From the NCBI GenBank assembly GCA_934120635.1, contig CAKOUR010000008.1:1-64000 (forward strand): a DNA stretch of 64,000 nucleotides, given 5' to 3'. Source of the DNA: an uncultured Bacilli bacterium. Lineage in GTDB: Bacteria > Bacillota_I > Bacilli_A > RF39 > UBA660. Every line of letters begins with the position of its first letter. Position 1 is the stretch's first letter. This document shows, piece after piece, positions 16,302-25,413 of the stretch. Made by a program: the position numbers and the translations under genes. The notes under the pieces were generated by a model, which was not told the origin of the DNA, ran no database searches, and was given only the letters and a program-made list of their open reading frames with translations.

Positions 16302-16808
16302 ATGAGTGATGATGTGGAAAGTTTAGTTAATTTTTTTATAGGATTATTTGGTGGGGCTGCTAAAGAAGTTGTTATTTTTATTATTTCTTTAATGCCTATT
16401 TTGGAACTTCGAGGAGGACTTTTGGCTGCGTCTCTTCTTCATGTAGAATATATAAAGGCTGCAATGATTTGTGTAATTGGTAATGTATTACCGATTCCTT
16501 TTGTTCTTTTATTCTTAGAGAAAATATTAGATTTATTTGAAAAATGGAAGGTTACGAAAAAAGTAGTTGTTTGGTTAGAGAAAAAGGTCGATAATAAAAG
16601 AGAACAAATTGATAAATATGGCTATTTAGGTCTTGCTTTATTTGTTGGTATTCCTCTACCTGGTACTGGTGCTTGGACTGGTTCCTTACTTGCTGTTATG
16701 CTTGGGATGAATAAAAAGAAATCTTTTCTCTTTATTTTAATCGGTGTATTGATGGCAGCTATTATTATGAGTATTTTATCTTATGGAATTTTAGGGAGTA
16801 TTCTCTAA
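16302..16808 (+). CDS. Putative small multidrug export family membrane protein (COG2426 type)
   Basis: The 168-residue integral membrane protein shows the family signature ISLMPILELRGGLLAA at about 28-43 and the second conserved block FVGIPLPGTGAWTGSLLAVMLG. Four or five hydrophobic segments are visible, with a charged cytosolic loop in the middle (about residues 75-105). Transport substrates in this family are poorly established. The consensus promoter leaves a leader of only about 8 nt without a Shine-Dalgarno site, so the mRNA may be effectively leaderless. Alternatively translation may begin at the GTG at codon 5. Confidence 0.8.
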   Translation: MSDDVESLVNFFIGLFGGAAKEVVIFIISLMPILELRGGLLAASLLHVEYIKAAMICVIGNVLPIPFVLLFLEKILDLFEKWKVTKKVVVWLEKKVDNKREQIDKYGYLGLALFVGIPLPGTGAWTGSLLAVMLGMNKKKSFLFILIGVLMAAIIMSILSYGILGSIL

Positions 16809-16836
16809 TTTTTTTATAGAAAGGTAAGATATTAAG

Positions 16837-18531
16837 ATGAAGAAAGATATAAATATTTTAATTGATGAGATAGTTTCAAATGTAAAAGATGAGTGGCCTA
16901 TTCTTTATAAAATTAGATATGTCTATTTAGCATTGGGAAAAGAGTTAATGAGGGATACTGATTTCTTTTTATCAGTAGATGGAAAATTAGGAAATGCCAA
17001 TTTATCTAATCAAGAAATTATTGATATTTATAATAGTGAAAAAGGGAGAGGTCTTGCAGTAATTTGCAAATCTGCCTCTTCTATTTTAAAGATGGCTTAT
17101 GATAGATTAGGAATTCATTCTGAATTAATTGAAACGAATACTTCTTTAGCAACAATCTATGATGAAGGAGAATTTTTAATTAATCATTGGTTTTTAGCAG
17201 TATATGATGATAAAGGAAAAGCCTATTTTATGACATTAACTCCAGATTTAGGCTATATTCAAATGAATATGGAAACCAGACATTTTGCTTCTAATATTCC
17301 TTATATTAGAGATTTTGGTTCTAAGAAGATGCAAGTATATAAAGGAGAAGAAATCAAACCTAGTTCTATTTCAAGAGATGAATTACAAAAAATTGATATA
17401 GAAATTGGCTATATAAAAAGAGAATATTTATATAATGACAAATATCAAAAAGGAAAGAACTGGAAAAAAAATTATGATAATGCAGCATTTTCCATGTTAA
17501 AAAATGAAATGAATAATAATAAACTATTCTATGAGATTGCTTTACAAAAATCTTCCTTTTATCATTTTTGTACAAACTTTAGGGGAGAAAATGGAAGATA
17601 TATTTCTTTTGAACAAGATGATTTAGTTAATTTAACAAACGAAGATTGGTATTGTTTTAATAAAATTATTTGTAAACAAGTTTTAAATAGAATAAATAAG
17701 CTTCTAGGATATGAGGTATTTATTATTCCAAATATTAGTAGTAAATATTGGAATTATGAATCTTGGCTACTTAATTTATGTGTTAAATTACAAGATGATA
17801 TACTAAAGAGAATGAACTTGAAAAATGAAGCAGATACTAATATAACTATTGATTTAAATCATTTTGAATATAATAAATGGTCTCGAGAGATAAAATCAAA
17901 ATATATATCTAACCAATCTTATGATGATATCTTAAGTATTCTAGATAAAATGAATTCTTTAGTAAAAAGTACTCAAGAAGAAAACACAAGAAAAAATGTT
18001 GGTATTTTACTTCATAAACTAGGTTATCATTTTATTTCTACGAAATATATTTATGAAAAAAATATTGATGAAAATGGATACTTATCTAATAGTTATATTG
18101 CAAATAAGTTTAATCTTTTATTTCCTTATGTATTTAGTTGTAATGATGTTATTACGGATTTTAATAAAATGGGTTATAGTGAGCAGGTTTCTATTATTAA
18201 AGAAGTTATAATGTTAATGTTTTCTGAAATTAGTAAAAATAATTCTATTGGGTTAAATGGATATAACGAAAACTATAATGCTACTTTTAATCGAATACAG
18301 ATGTATACTGTTAGAAATAAAGAAACACAGGATTATTCAATTATTTTTAATATTCCTAGTAATAGCAATGAATTTGATTATTACTTCTTTTATAACCCAG
18401 GAAATAATTTATTTAAGGCCGTTAACTTTTTAGATTTTTATAATGATTATACTATTGTTAGTAATCGTCTTAAAAATAAGCTAAGTATTATGGATTTAGA
18501 AAAGATTGAAAAAAAAGGAAAAAAATTTTAG
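16837..18531 (+). CDS. Large protein with N-terminal transglutaminase-like domain, 564 aa
   Basis: Residues 65-140 read GRGLAVICKSASSILKMAYDRLG, then NHWFLAVYDDKGKAYFMTLTPDLG. This places Cys77, His117 and Asp137 in the order of a transglutaminase/Cys-protease triad. The remaining 400 residues are helical and rich in Asn, Lys and Tyr, with no recognised domain. No signal peptide or membrane helix is seen. It follows the membrane-protein gene by 28 bp and has its own AAAGG site, so co-transcription is likely. Its end overlaps the convergent 97-aa gene by 4 bp. Confidence 0.6.
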   Translation: MKKDINILIDEIVSNVKDEWPILYKIRYVYLALGKELMRDTDFFLSVDGKLGNANLSNQEIIDIYNSEKGRGLAVICKSASSILKMAYDRLGIHSELIETNTSLATIYDEGEFLINHWFLAVYDDKGKAYFMTLTPDLGYIQMNMETRHFASNIPYIRDFGSKKMQVYKGEEIKPSSISRDELQKIDIEIGYIKREYLYNDKYQKGKNWKKNYDNAAFSMLKNEMNNNKLFYEIALQKSSFYHFCTNFRGENGRYISFEQDDLVNLTNEDWYCFNKIICKQVLNRINKLLGYEVFIIPNISSKYWNYESWLLNLCVKLQDDILKRMNLKNEADTNITIDLNHFEYNKWSREIKSKYISNQSYDDILSILDKMNSLVKSTQEENTRKNVGILLHKLGYHFISTKYIYEKNIDENGYLSNSYIANKFNLLFPYVFSCNDVITDFNKMGYSEQVSIIKEVIMLMFSEISKNNSIGLNGYNENYNATFNRIQMYTVRNKETQDYSIIFNIPSNSNEFDYYFFYNPGNNLFKAVNFLDFYNDYTIVSNRLKNKLSIMDLEKIEKKGKKF

Positions 18532-18548
18532 CGTTTCTTTCCTTTTTT
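18510..18548. terminator. Bidirectional terminator at convergent gene ends
   Basis: AAAAAAGGAAA and TTTCCTTTTTT arms flank the shared stop region of the 564-aa and 97-aa genes. Confidence 0.65.
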
Positions 18549-18821
18549 CAATTGTTCTTGAACTTTACTATAATAGTTTAAAAATCTTAAATATTGCTTG
18601 TTTTTATCATTCTTTTTTACTTCAGTAATATTTATATCTTGATTTTGAAAAATCTGAATAATATTAAAAATTTGTTTATCTATTACTTCTTCATTTTTAT
18701 CTTTAAGTAAAAGATGATATTCGTATCCTAAATCATCTGATTGACTTTTTTGGGAATATAAATATATTTCTTCATTATTTTCATCTTTATATACATATAT
18801 ATTATCAATACTATTTTTCAT
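18528..18821 (-). CDS. Hypothetical protein, 97 aa
   Basis: This protein is not recognised. It is acidic in the first half (YKDENNEEIYLYSQKSQSDD) and basic at the C-terminus (QLKKGKKR), and is probably a small soluble alpha/beta protein. It converges on the 564-aa gene. No good ribosome site is visible (GGGTGTT only), so it is either weakly translated or has an uncertain start. Confidence 0.45.
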   Translation of the reverse strand: MKNSIDNIYVYKDENNEEIYLYSQKSQSDDLGYEYHLLLKDKNEEVIDKQIFNIIQIFQNQDINITEVKKNDKNKQYLRFLNYYSKVQEQLKKGKKR

Positions 18822-18909
18822 TATAACACCCTATTTCTTAGTTTATTGTATCATTTTTCTTAAAGGTATGCAATGAAAGTAATAAAACTTAAGCATCTTG
18901 TTAAGTATT

Positions 18910-20565
18910 TTATGTTTCAAAATAACTATCGCCAATAAATTCTCTTAAAATAGATAGTTTAGGAACATCATTACTTGGTATTGGTAAAACTAATTTTAAA
19001 ATTTCTAGTAAACGAATTGCTGTATGATATTCTGGATCTTCTGGTGGTACTGAATATAATAAAGGCTCTACATAAGTTTTCAAGACACTTAATTCATAGA
19101 CTAAGAATGTATTAAAAATAACATTTGCTTCATCTTGATAAGGGAAAACATATTTTTCTTCACCTTTTCTAACATCTTGCCAAGAAGATAGTGTTTTAGA
19201 TGGACTATGTCCTCTTGTTCTATAATCTCTTATCATTCGGCGAAGTAATCTAATGTCAGTTAAACTAATTCGATTATCATTATCTATATTTAAATAAATT
19301 AATGGACTAATATATATTTTATATTTATTTTTCTTAGGTATTTCTTTACTTATCTCTTCGTTTAATGCATGTAATCCTTCTACAATTAAAATATCATTTT
19401 CTTCTAATTTTAAAGGACGATTGAATTCTTTTTTCCCTGTAATAAAGTTATAAGTTGGTGTTACTACAGATACTCCTTTTAGAAGTTTTTCCATTTGATT
19501 ATTAAATAGTTTAGTATCAATTGCTTTAATTCCTTCATAATCTGGTTTTCCTTCTTCATCTAATGGAGTTCTTTCTCTTTCTTGAAAATAATCATCTAAA
19601 GATAAATGGTGTGGACTTAAACCTAAGGTTTTTAAATATAAGGCTAGTTTTTTTGCAGTTGTTGTTTTTCCAGAAGAAGAAGGTCCTGATAATAATACTA
19701 CTTTTATATTTTCTTTTTTTAAAGTTATTTCTTCTGCTATAGATAGTAGTTTATAATCTTGTAAAATTTCAGCTAAATTGATAATTTCTCCTGCTCCTCT
19801 TGCTATAACTTGTTCATTTAATTCTCCAATATTATTGATATGAAGTAAGTTTCCCCATTTAGCATATTCTTCTAGGCTATTTACATATTTTTCGTGATAA
19901 GTAAACTTAGTTATCTTTCCATTAGTTCGTGTAAAAGGGAATCTAAGAACAATGCCTTTATCTTCTAATAAAGTTAAATCAAACTTCTTTAAAATACTAG
20001 CATCATTTGGTAAATCTCCAATAATATAGTTGTAAATACCATCAAATTTATATAATTTTACAAAATTGGAAATTGTATAAGATAATGTTTTTACTTTATC
20101 GTATCTTTTTAATTTTTTGAAATACTCAATTGCTTCTATTCTAGATGTTTCTAATTGTTCAAATGGAAGAGCTGCTTTTACTTTGGAATGCATTAATTCT
20201 TTAATTTTTTCTACATCTTCATCTGTTATTTTTTTATCAATTTCACAATAAATTCCTTTATCTATTGGATGCCTAATTTTAATTTTTGTATCTTTTCCTA
20301 GAACTCTTAATGTACAAGTTTCAAACAAAAAAATAAGTCCTCTTTCATAAATTTTATTTCCTTGAGGAGTAGTAATATCATATAGTTCTAATACTCCACT
20401 TTTCATAATTGCATCATCATAGCCAATTAATTGATTTTTGAATTTGGCACTAATAATATCAAACGGGTAATTTTGCTTTATATCTTCAATAATTTCTTTT
20501 AGTTTTACTCCTTTTTTATATTCTTTTTTATCTCCGTTTGAGAAAGTTATTATTATATTATCCAT
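18910..20565 (-). CDS. TGS-domain uridine kinase-like nucleoside kinase
   Basis: Residues 1-65 form a ubiquitin-like TGS domain and about 75-180 resemble the additional domain of threonyl-tRNA synthetase, though the metal-binding HxxxH is degenerate. From residue 285 the protein is a P-loop kinase of the uridine kinase/phosphoribulokinase group: GPSSSGKTT at 294-302, then SLDDYFQERERTP and the Walker B-like strand DILIVEGLHALN. This TGS-ThrRS-Udk fusion is conserved across Firmicutes and Bacteroidetes with uncertain substrate. Its length (551) is normal for the family. It is transcribed alone, divergent from clpP. Confidence 0.85.
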   Translation of the reverse strand: MDNIIITFSNGDKKEYKKGVKLKEIIEDIKQNYPFDIISAKFKNQLIGYDDAIMKSGVLELYDITTPQGNKIYERGLIFLFETCTLRVLGKDTKIKIRHPIDKGIYCEIDKKITDEDVEKIKELMHSKVKAALPFEQLETSRIEAIEYFKKLKRYDKVKTLSYTISNFVKLYKFDGIYNYIIGDLPNDASILKKFDLTLLEDKGIVLRFPFTRTNGKITKFTYHEKYVNSLEEYAKWGNLLHINNIGELNEQVIARGAGEIINLAEILQDYKLLSIAEEITLKKENIKVVLLSGPSSSGKTTTAKKLALYLKTLGLSPHHLSLDDYFQERERTPLDEEGKPDYEGIKAIDTKLFNNQMEKLLKGVSVVTPTYNFITGKKEFNRPLKLEENDILIVEGLHALNEEISKEIPKKNKYKIYISPLIYLNIDNDNRISLTDIRLLRRMIRDYRTRGHSPSKTLSSWQDVRKGEEKYVFPYQDEANVIFNTFLVYELSVLKTYVEPLLYSVPPEDPEYHTAIRLLEILKLVLPIPSNDVPKLSILREFIGDSYFET

Positions 20566-20698
20566 AATATATCACCATTTTCCTTTTTACTCTTTTACTA
20601 TTAGTCTATTTTTATTATACAATACTTATGTAGATTTTGTCAAAAAAAAATCTGAATAAAATTGTGGTTAATAGATTAAACTATTTATAGGTGATAAT

Positions 20699-21277
20699 AT
20701 GAATTTGGTTCCAACAGTTATTGAGAAGTCTAATTATGGGGAGAGGGCTTATGATATTTATTCTAGGCTTCTTAAAGATAGAATTATTATTTTAAGTGGA
20801 GAAATTAATGATGTGATGTCTAATAGTATTGTTGCACAACTTTTGTATTTAGATGGAATTAATCATGATGATATTAGTATTTATATCAATTCTCCTGGTG
20901 GATCTATTACAGCAGGAATGGCAATTTATGATACGATGAATTTTGTTACAAGTAATGTTAGTACAATTTGTATTGGTATGGCTGCTTCGATGGCTGCATT
21001 TCTTTTGTCTAGTGGAGAAAAAGGAAAGAGGTATTGTTTAGAAAATGCTGAGGTAATGATTCATCAACCGTTAGGTGGAGCTCAAGGTCAGGCTACGGAA
21101 ATTAAAATTGCAGCAGAAAGAATATTGAAATTAAAAAAGAGATTAAATAAAATTCTTTCTGAAAATACTGGTAAAAGTTTACGGAAAGTAGAAAAAGATA
21201 CAGAGAGAGATTACTTTATGGAAAGTAATGAGGCACTAAAGTACGGAATTATTGATAAAATATTAAAGAAAAGGTGA
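20699..21277 (+). CDS. clpP: ATP-dependent Clp protease proteolytic subunit
   Basis: ClpP forms the tetradecameric serine protease barrel fed by Clp ATPases. The catalytic triad Ser97 (GMAASMAAF), His122 (MIHQPLGGAQGQ) and Asp171 (ERDYFM) is intact, and INSPGGSITAGMAIYDTM is the oxyanion/handle region. At 192 residues it has normal length, with a short N-terminal propeptide if any. The ribosome site is a weak AGGTGA. No CtsR-like repeat is clear upstream. A terminator stem includes the stop codon. Confidence 0.96.
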   Translation: MNLVPTVIEKSNYGERAYDIYSRLLKDRIIILSGEINDVMSNSIVAQLLYLDGINHDDISIYINSPGGSITAGMAIYDTMNFVTSNVSTICIGMAASMAAFLLSSGEKGKRYCLENAEVMIHQPLGGAQGQATEIKIAAERILKLKKRLNKILSENTGKSLRKVEKDTERDYFMESNEALKYGIIDKILKKR

Positions 21278-21290
21278 TTCCTTTTCTTTT
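21265..21290 (+). terminator. clpP terminator overlapping its stop codon
   Basis: A 10-bp stem AAAGAAAAGG/CCTTTTCTTT (21265-21274 with 21280-21289) has the TGA in its loop, and T residues follow. Confidence 0.8.
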
Positions 21291-21299
21291 ATTATGATT

Positions 21300-22889
21300 T
21301 TATAAATTTTGATAGGTAGAGATAATAGATTCGGCTACTTTTAATCCATCCATTGCTGAAGTGGTTATTCCACCTGCGTATCCTGCACCTTCTCCACATG
21401 GATAGATTCCTTTTATTGGTGATTCTAAATTTTCATCTCTAGGAATTCTAATGGGAGATGAAGTTCTACTTTCCACACCTGCTAAAATTGCATTATCATC
21501 ATTAAATCCTAGAATTTTTTGTTCAAAATTAGGAAGTGCTTCTTTGATAGAATCTGTTATATAACTTGGAAATAATTTATTTAAATCGGCTAGTTGATAA
21601 TCTCCTTTAAAGATTGGTTTGATGTTTCCTAATTTTTTACTTTCCACAGAATTGTGGAAATCTTTTATTGTTTGAATTGGAATTTTACCGTTTCCTAAAA
21701 TATAAGCTTTTTCTTCTAAATTTCTTTGAAATGTCAAACCATCTAGTGGGTTAGTTCCATAGTCTTTTGGGGAGATGGTTACTACAATGGCACTATTAGC
21801 ATTTAGACTATTTCTATCATGATAACTCATGCCATTAATGGCTAATCTTTTCTCTTCAGATGAGGCATTTACTACATATCCTCCTGGACACATACAAAAT
21901 GAATATACTCCTCTTCCCTCTTTCGTTTGGTAAGTTAGTTTATAACTTGCTGGTGGGAGAAGTTTGTTATTTTTTCCATATTGATTAATATTAATTAATT
22001 CTTGAGGATGTTGTATTCTAAGTCCTACAGCAAATGGTTTTGGTTCTAGATAAAATGCTGTTTTATCTAACATTTCAAAGGTATCTCTAGCACTATGACC
22101 AATAGCTAAAACTAAAATATCAGTATTTATTATTTCTTTATGATTAATTTCAATAGAAGTAATCTTATTTTCTTTAATGTTAATATTGGTAAGTGTTGTA
22201 TTATAATGAAACTCTCCTCCAAAGTCAATTATCTTTTTTCTTAAGTTAACGATGACTTTTCTTAAAACATCTGTTCCAATATGAGGATTATTTGTATATA
22301 AAATATCTTTATCAGCACCTGATTCAACAAATATTTCAAAAACTTTTTTCATTCGAAAACTTTTGTCTTTTACTAAAGTATTTAATTTTCCATCTGAAAA
22401 AGTTCCTGCACCACCTTCACCAAATTGAACATTTGAATTTTTATTTAGTATTCCTGTTTTCCAAAAATTTTCAACAGATTTAACTCGTTCTTCTATCTTT
22501 TCTCCTCGTTCAATGATAATAGGCTTATATCCTTTTTCTGCTAAAAGATAAGCACAAAATAATCCTGCAGGGCCACTTCCTACAATAATAGGTCGATAGT
22601 TTATTTTTTTGTTTCCTATTTCAGGATAAATATATTTTTCTTCAGGAGTTAAAAATATATCTTTATTTAGTTGATGTTTCTTTAGTAAATGTTCTTCATT
22701 TTTTACGTCAACATTTACTTCATAGATGTAAAATATATTCGGTTTTTTTCTGGCATCTAATGATTTCTTAGAAATAGATATTGCTTTAATATCAGACTCT
22801 GAACATTTTAAAATGAGAGATATTTTTTTCTTTAGATGGTTAATATTATCTTTTTCTATGGGAATTTTAATTTGTCTTATTCTAATCAT
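21300..22889 (-). CDS. FAD-dependent oxidoreductase (COG2509-type)
   Basis: The 529-residue flavoprotein has an N-terminal ferredoxin-like segment of about 85 residues, then a Rossmann nucleotide site (PIIVGSGPAGLFCAYLLAEKGYKPIIIERG). Conserved blocks NVQFGEGGAGTFSDGKL and the C-terminal PCGEGAGYAGGITTSAMDG place it in the uncharacterised FAD dehydrogenase group related to geranylgeranyl-reductase-like proteins. The physiological substrate is unknown. Its ATG overlaps the end of the following YhiN-type gene by 8 bp, so the pair is coupled. Confidence 0.88.
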   Translation of the reverse strand: MIRIRQIKIPIEKDNINHLKKKISLILKCSESDIKAISISKKSLDARKKPNIFYIYEVNVDVKNEEHLLKKHQLNKDIFLTPEEKYIYPEIGNKKINYRPIIVGSGPAGLFCAYLLAEKGYKPIIIERGEKIEERVKSVENFWKTGILNKNSNVQFGEGGAGTFSDGKLNTLVKDKSFRMKKVFEIFVESGADKDILYTNNPHIGTDVLRKVIVNLRKKIIDFGGEFHYNTTLTNINIKENKITSIEINHKEIINTDILVLAIGHSARDTFEMLDKTAFYLEPKPFAVGLRIQHPQELININQYGKNNKLLPPASYKLTYQTKEGRGVYSFCMCPGGYVVNASSEEKRLAINGMSYHDRNSLNANSAIVVTISPKDYGTNPLDGLTFQRNLEEKAYILGNGKIPIQTIKDFHNSVESKKLGNIKPIFKGDYQLADLNKLFPSYITDSIKEALPNFEQKILGFNDDNAILAGVESRTSSPIRIPRDENLESPIKGIYPCGEGAGYAGGITTSAMDGLKVAESIISTYQNL

Positions 22890-24120
22890 TGCCTTCTCCT
22901 TTTATATTTGATCCTACAATAATTCCTGATATCCAAGCAAACCCTAAGTTATATCCACCACAATCTCCATCAACATCTAATAGTTCACCTGTTAGATATA
23001 ATCCTTTTGTTTTAGTAGATTCTAATGTATTTGGATTAATTTCTGTTAAAGGGATACCTCCAGTTGTAACTTGGGCTTGATCAAAAGAATTAGTTCCTGT
23101 AATGGTAAGCGTAAAATTAGTAAGATTATCTCCTAATAAGTATTTTTTGTCATTTGATAGATTATTCCAATTGTCTTCTCTACCTATTTTAGATTGTTTT
23201 AAAATTAAATTTACTAATTTATAATTTAAGATGCCATCTAATAAGTCTGCGATATTTCTATTTTTCACGGTTTTATTTCTTTCTTCCATAAAATTTAGAA
23301 AAGAATTTGTATCATGGATATTTAATTGGTGAAGGAAATTTATTTTTATTTCTGTTTTGTGCTTTTTTGACAAGGATAGAGCTGCTCTGCCACTTAAACA
23401 TAGCGTACAAATTCCACTGATTCCATAATCTGTTAATTGAATTTCTCCTACTTTTGAATCGATATATTTGTTATTTTCAAATAAAGAAATTTTTACATCT
23501 GCTCGTATTCCGTGCCATTCTTTTAAATAAGGAGCATCTGCTTTTAATTGAACTAAAGCTGGTAAAGGAGTGATTAGACTATGACCTAGTGACTTTGCTA
23601 TGTCGTACCCACTTCCTGTTGATCCAGTTTTAGGGGCTGCTTTAGAACCTGTTGCTAAAATAATTTTTTTACTTGTAAATATACCATTATTAGTATTGAT
23701 TTTAAAAATATGATTTTCTTTTTTGATAGAAATTACTTCTGTATTGGTTAAAATTTCTACATGATTAATCTGTGCTTCTTTGATAAGGGCTGTTTGAATA
23801 CTTACCGCTTGGTTAGATATTGGATAAAAGTATCCATCTTTTATTCTGGGTATGATTCCTATAGAATTAAAGAAAGATAATGCTTCTTTAGAATAATCTT
23901 TTTGTAAAATTTTTTCTAATACTTCTTTATTTCTTGTATGATAGTGAGTAATGGATTGATCACTATTCCAGTAATTACATCTTCCATTTCCGGTTATTAA
24001 TATTTTTTTTCCACAGGTATTGTTTTTTTCAAGTAGGCATACTTTAGCTCCTGCTTTAGCAGCATAAATTGCTGATACTAATCCAGAAGCACCTCCGCCT
24101 ATTACAATAACATCTTTCAT
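22882..24120 (-). CDS. NAD(P)/FAD-dependent oxidoreductase, HI0933/YhiN family
   Basis: The 412-residue product starts DVIVIGGGASGLVSAIYAAKAG, a Rossmann FAD site. It includes ITGNGRCNYWN, ILATGSKAAPKTGSTGSGYDIAKSLGH and the C-terminal GLYLTGELLDVDGDCGGYNLGFAWISG, all hallmarks of the HI0933/YhiN flavoprotein family. The function in cells is unknown. It is the upstream gene of a two-flavoprotein operon with the COG2509-type enzyme. A GGGAAG ribosome site precedes the ATG. Confidence 0.9.
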   Translation of the reverse strand: MKDVIVIGGGASGLVSAIYAAKAGAKVCLLEKNNTCGKKILITGNGRCNYWNSDQSITHYHTRNKEVLEKILQKDYSKEALSFFNSIGIIPRIKDGYFYPISNQAVSIQTALIKEAQINHVEILTNTEVISIKKENHIFKINTNNGIFTSKKIILATGSKAAPKTGSTGSGYDIAKSLGHSLITPLPALVQLKADAPYLKEWHGIRADVKISLFENNKYIDSKVGEIQLTDYGISGICTLCLSGRAALSLSKKHKTEIKINFLHQLNIHDTNSFLNFMEERNKTVKNRNIADLLDGILNYKLVNLILKQSKIGREDNWNNLSNDKKYLLGDNLTNFTLTITGTNSFDQAQVTTGGIPLTEINPNTLESTKTKGLYLTGELLDVDGDCGGYNLGFAWISGIIVGSNIKGEGND

Positions 24121-24175
24121 TTTATCACTTCCCTTGATTGCTATTATATCATGTTTTTTATACTGATTAAAAATA

Positions 24176-24457
24176 TTATCGATTGTTTTTTCTTACTTCT
24201 TTGTTACTTTTTACTTTCTTTTTTGTAATAGATAAAACCTGATCATAATAGACAATATTCCCTTTTTCTTCACCTGAAAGAAGTCTAAAAAGTTCCTTTT
24301 CTGTAATTTGTAAGCTTTCTGTAATTTCAGATAATAGGCTATAATCTTTTTTGATTTCAGAAATAATTTCTTTTGAATATTCTAGAATTGTCTTTTCTAA
24401 TAATCTTTTTCCTTCAGCATTTTTTAATTTTCTTTTAATATTAATTTCTTCTTTCAT
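24176..24457 (-). CDS. Putative antitoxin with Xre-like HTH
   Basis: The 93-residue protein contains a predicted HTH (SLLSEITESLQITEKELFRLL) in the middle and a strongly basic C-terminus (KKKVKSNKEVRKNNR). Its start overlaps the stop of the upstream gene by 4 bp. The order with a RelE/HigB-like gene first and an HTH gene second is typical of HigBA-type toxin-antitoxin loci, in which the HTH protein neutralises the toxin and represses the operon. The assignment rests on fold pattern and layout. Confidence 0.55.
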   Translation of the reverse strand: MKEEINIKRKLKNAEGKRLLEKTILEYSKEIISEIKKDYSLLSEITESLQITEKELFRLLSGEEKGNIVYYDQVLSITKKKVKSNKEVRKNNR

Positions 24458-25233
24458 TTCCGACCTCTTTTATTTTTGTTCAAGTATTCTATTAAGTTAT
24501 TTTCTATTTCTGGATTTTTTTCAATCAATTCTGTTTTTTTCTTTTCATCTTTGATTAATTCTTTTAATTTTTGAAATTCTGCTCCCACTTTACTATTTCT
24601 GTTAATTAAGTCTCCCCTATCTTGGCTAGAGTTATCTGATTTTTTTGTTTTCGCTAAAATAATAAAAGTTAAATTTGAATCTAAATTTAGGTATCCTACT
24701 CTAATTTTAAATTTTTTAATTTCATGAAGACCTTTTAATCTAGCATTATTTTTTAAACTTTTCCCTTTTACTTCATTACTTTCTATAAAACCATTTTTTA
24801 ATGACTCCAAACATTCAATAATTTCTACATAATATTCTTCTGGAATATCTTTTAGATCTTCTTCTAAATATACCTTTCCTCTACCAGTTGTGGCAAAAAT
24901 TAAATTTTTTGGACTACCTTTTTCTGCTATTTCTTCCTCTTGTTCTTCTCTCATTGCCTCTCTAATTAATTTTTCGCATAAACTCTTTTTGAAGTTATTT
25001 AATTCTAATTCTTCTTTCAAGTATTCTAACATTTCTTTATCTTGATTATCTATCTTATTTAACTCTTTGATTAATTCCTTTTCCACAAGTGATAATTTTT
25101 CTATTAGTCCATACATGATTTGAAAAAATGAAGTAAATTCTGGTTGTGGAAGAGCATTTTTTATATCTTCTTCATCTTGTAAAAGTTGAATTGCTTCATA
25201 ATATTGATTTCTTAAAATTTCTATTGTTTCCAT
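24454..25233 (-). CDS. Putative RelE/HigB-like toxin with N-terminal coiled coil
   Basis: Residues 110-200 read GRGKVYLEEDLKDIPEEYY, then LKGLHEIKKFKIRVGYLNLD, TFIILAKTKKSDNSSQDRGD. This is the strand-helix pattern of HigB/RelE-like mRNA interferases: a KGLHE-like edge followed by FRIRV-like strands and a final alpha region. It is preceded by about 110 residues of Glu/Leu-rich coiled coil and followed by a charged tail, so it is far longer (259) than usual (about 100). It overlaps the HTH gene by 4 bp. Catalytic residues cannot be confirmed by eye. Confidence 0.5.
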   Translation of the reverse strand: METIEILRNQYYEAIQLLQDEEDIKNALPQPEFTSFFQIMYGLIEKLSLVEKELIKELNKIDNQDKEMLEYLKEELELNNFKKSLCEKLIREAMREEQEEEIAEKGSPKNLIFATTGRGKVYLEEDLKDIPEEYYVEIIECLESLKNGFIESNEVKGKSLKNNARLKGLHEIKKFKIRVGYLNLDSNLTFIILAKTKKSDNSSQDRGDLINRNSKVGAEFQKLKELIKDEKKKTELIEKNPEIENNLIEYLNKNKRGRK

Positions 25234-25385
25234 ATTCTCTCCTATTTTATATAAAAATATTTTATCATGGATATTTAGAAATACTATTGGTTTTTGCTTT
25301 AATTGACATTAATTCTAAAGGAGTTGTCATTTTTTTAGAGAAAAATACTTACTTAGAAGTTAGTTTTGTATCAGTATTTTAGGCA

Positions 25386-25413
25386 AAAAGAAAAAGAGTA
25401 ACAAAGTTACTCC
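25386..25413 (-). terminator. rpoC terminator overlapping its stop codon
   Basis: Minus-strand arms GAGTAAC/GTTACTC (25406-25412 with 25396-25402) are followed by T5 and more T-rich bases. The rpoC TAA lies inside the stem. Confidence 0.85.
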
